Source: Planctomycetaceae bacterium
Lineage (GTDB): Bacteria; Planctomycetota; Phycisphaerae; Phycisphaerales; SM1A02
Direction: 5' to 3'
DNA: 6,786 nt
NCBI GenBank assembly: GCA_947459855.1
Contig: CANHFL010000059.1
Span: 1 to 6,786 of the forward strand
Shown here: positions 6,334 through 6,786 of the stretch, piece after piece
Position numbering within the stretch: position 1 is the stretch's first letter
Layout of the letters: the number at the start of each line of letters is the position of its first letter
Made by a program: the position numbers and the translations under genes
Notes under the pieces: generated by a model
The model's database searches: none
What the model was told of the DNA's origin: nothing
The model's input: the letters and a program-made list of their open reading frames with translations, nothing else

Positions 6334-6338
6334 GGTGA
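6334..6338 (+). promoter_or_regulatory. Weak ribosome site GGTGA before the oxidoreductase start
   Basis: GGTGA matches the 3' part of the extended Shine-Dalgarno consensus (AGGAGGTGA) and ends two bases before ATG 6341, which is the right register for that part of the sequence. There is no better ribosome site between the terminator and the gene. It favours ATG 6341 over the in-frame ATG at 6332. Confidence 0.35.
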
Positions 6339-6340
6339 CC

Positions 6341-6786
6341 ATGGACACCTCACGCCGCACGTTCGTGCTGACCTCGCTCGCCACACCGTTCGCGATCGGC
6401 GCCGCCGCCGGCGCCGCGCGCGCCGCCGCGCCCGCCGCGAACCCGAAGCGCGTGCGCCCGTGGGAGAACAGCAAGCTGCGCGTGGCCAAGGTGGGCTGCG
6501 GCGGCATGGGCAACGCGGACCTCACGCAGGTCAGCGGCCACAAGATGGTCGAGATCGCCGCGCTGTGCGACATCGACCAGCGCCAGCTTGACGCGCTGCG
6601 CCTGGGCGGGAAGAACGACGCCGGCAAGGCGTTCGCCGCGCGTTTCCCGAACGTCCCGCAGTTCAGGGACTGGCGCGAGATGCTGGCGAAGATGGGGGAC
6701 TCGATCGACGCCGTCGTGATCAGCACCGCCGACCACATGCACGCGCCGATCGCGATGAGCGCGCTGAACATGGGCAAGCACGTCTA
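6341..6786 (+). CDS. Tat-exported Gfo/Idh/MocA family NAD(P)-dependent oxidoreductase, N-terminal part
   Basis: 148 codons are visible and the gene continues past the right edge. Residues 4-10 (SRRTFVL) are a twin-arginine motif, followed by a hydrophobic Ala-rich stretch to about 30, so the folded, cofactor-loaded enzyme is probably exported by the Tat system. From residue 45 a Rossmann fold begins: LRVAKVGCGGMG has the GxGxxG dinucleotide motif (G52, G54, G57), and D77 in LCDID is the acidic residue at the end of the second strand. DAVVISTADHMHAPIA at 123-138 and MGKHV at 144-148 are the family's conserved segment; the catalytic EKP motif would come next and lies outside the window. The family oxidises or reduces sugar and polyol derivatives; the substrate cannot be told from this part. 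Planctomycetes carry many Tat-signalled paralogues. The start ATG 6341 is preferred because of the compact Tat n-region; ATG 6332 would add three residues. Confidence 0.95.
   Translation, partial: MDTSRRTFVLTSLATPFAIGAAAGAARAAAPAANPKRVRPWENSKLRVAKVGCGGMGNADLTQVSGHKMVEIAALCDIDQRQLDALRLGGKNDAGKAFAARFPNVPQFRDWREMLAKMGDSIDAVVISTADHMHAPIAMSALNMGKHV

Noticed and set aside
5506..6777. A 423-codon open frame on the minus strand
   Set aside because: It runs across the end of the choice-of-anchor B gene, the strong terminator and the oxidoreductase start, all of which are well supported on the plus strand.

Overview
This is a high-GC bacterial window carrying four protein-coding genes, all for exported proteins. 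The best guess for the source is a planctomycete of the class Phycisphaerae. Three things suggest this: a C-terminal dockerin-like tail of the GADLGxLLSAW type, a modular secreted protein of the choice-of-anchor B kind, and a twin-arginine-signal Gfo/Idh/MocA oxidoreductase. This assignment is from memory of the families, not from a search.

Layout, left to right. Positions 1-1770 on the minus strand hold most of a secreted seven-bladed FG-GAP-type beta-propeller protein whose C-terminus runs off the left edge. Positions 1771-1966 are a divergent intergenic region with an AT-richer island, a dyad and two small hairpins. Positions 1967-3865 on the plus strand encode a secreted, mostly helical protein with several Spy/CpxP-like LTxxQ motifs, a methionine-rich helical segment, one textbook EF-hand and glycine-rich arms at both ends. 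This is the least familiar protein here. Positions 3866-4005 contain two hairpins, one of them terminator-like. Positions 4006-6252 on the plus strand encode a choice-of-anchor B (LVIVD-type) propeller followed by a beta-sandwich region, a MAM-like jelly-roll and a dockerin-like tail. A strong intrinsic terminator lies at 6289-6329. From 6341 to the right edge runs the N-terminal third or so of a Tat-exported Gfo/Idh/MocA NAD(P)-dependent oxidoreductase.

The three plus-strand genes are separated by hairpins and each has its own translation start, so they look like separate transcription units rather than one operon. The two propeller proteins and the EF-hand protein are all predicted to act outside the cytoplasm, and two of them carry calcium-loop motifs. 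A shared envelope or surface role is possible, but nothing in the sequence proves that they work together. No RNA genes, CRISPR arrays, insertion sequences or phage genes were seen. I found no clear evidence of a new multi-gene system; the candidate for a new protein type is the EF-hand/LTxxQ protein at 1967-3865.
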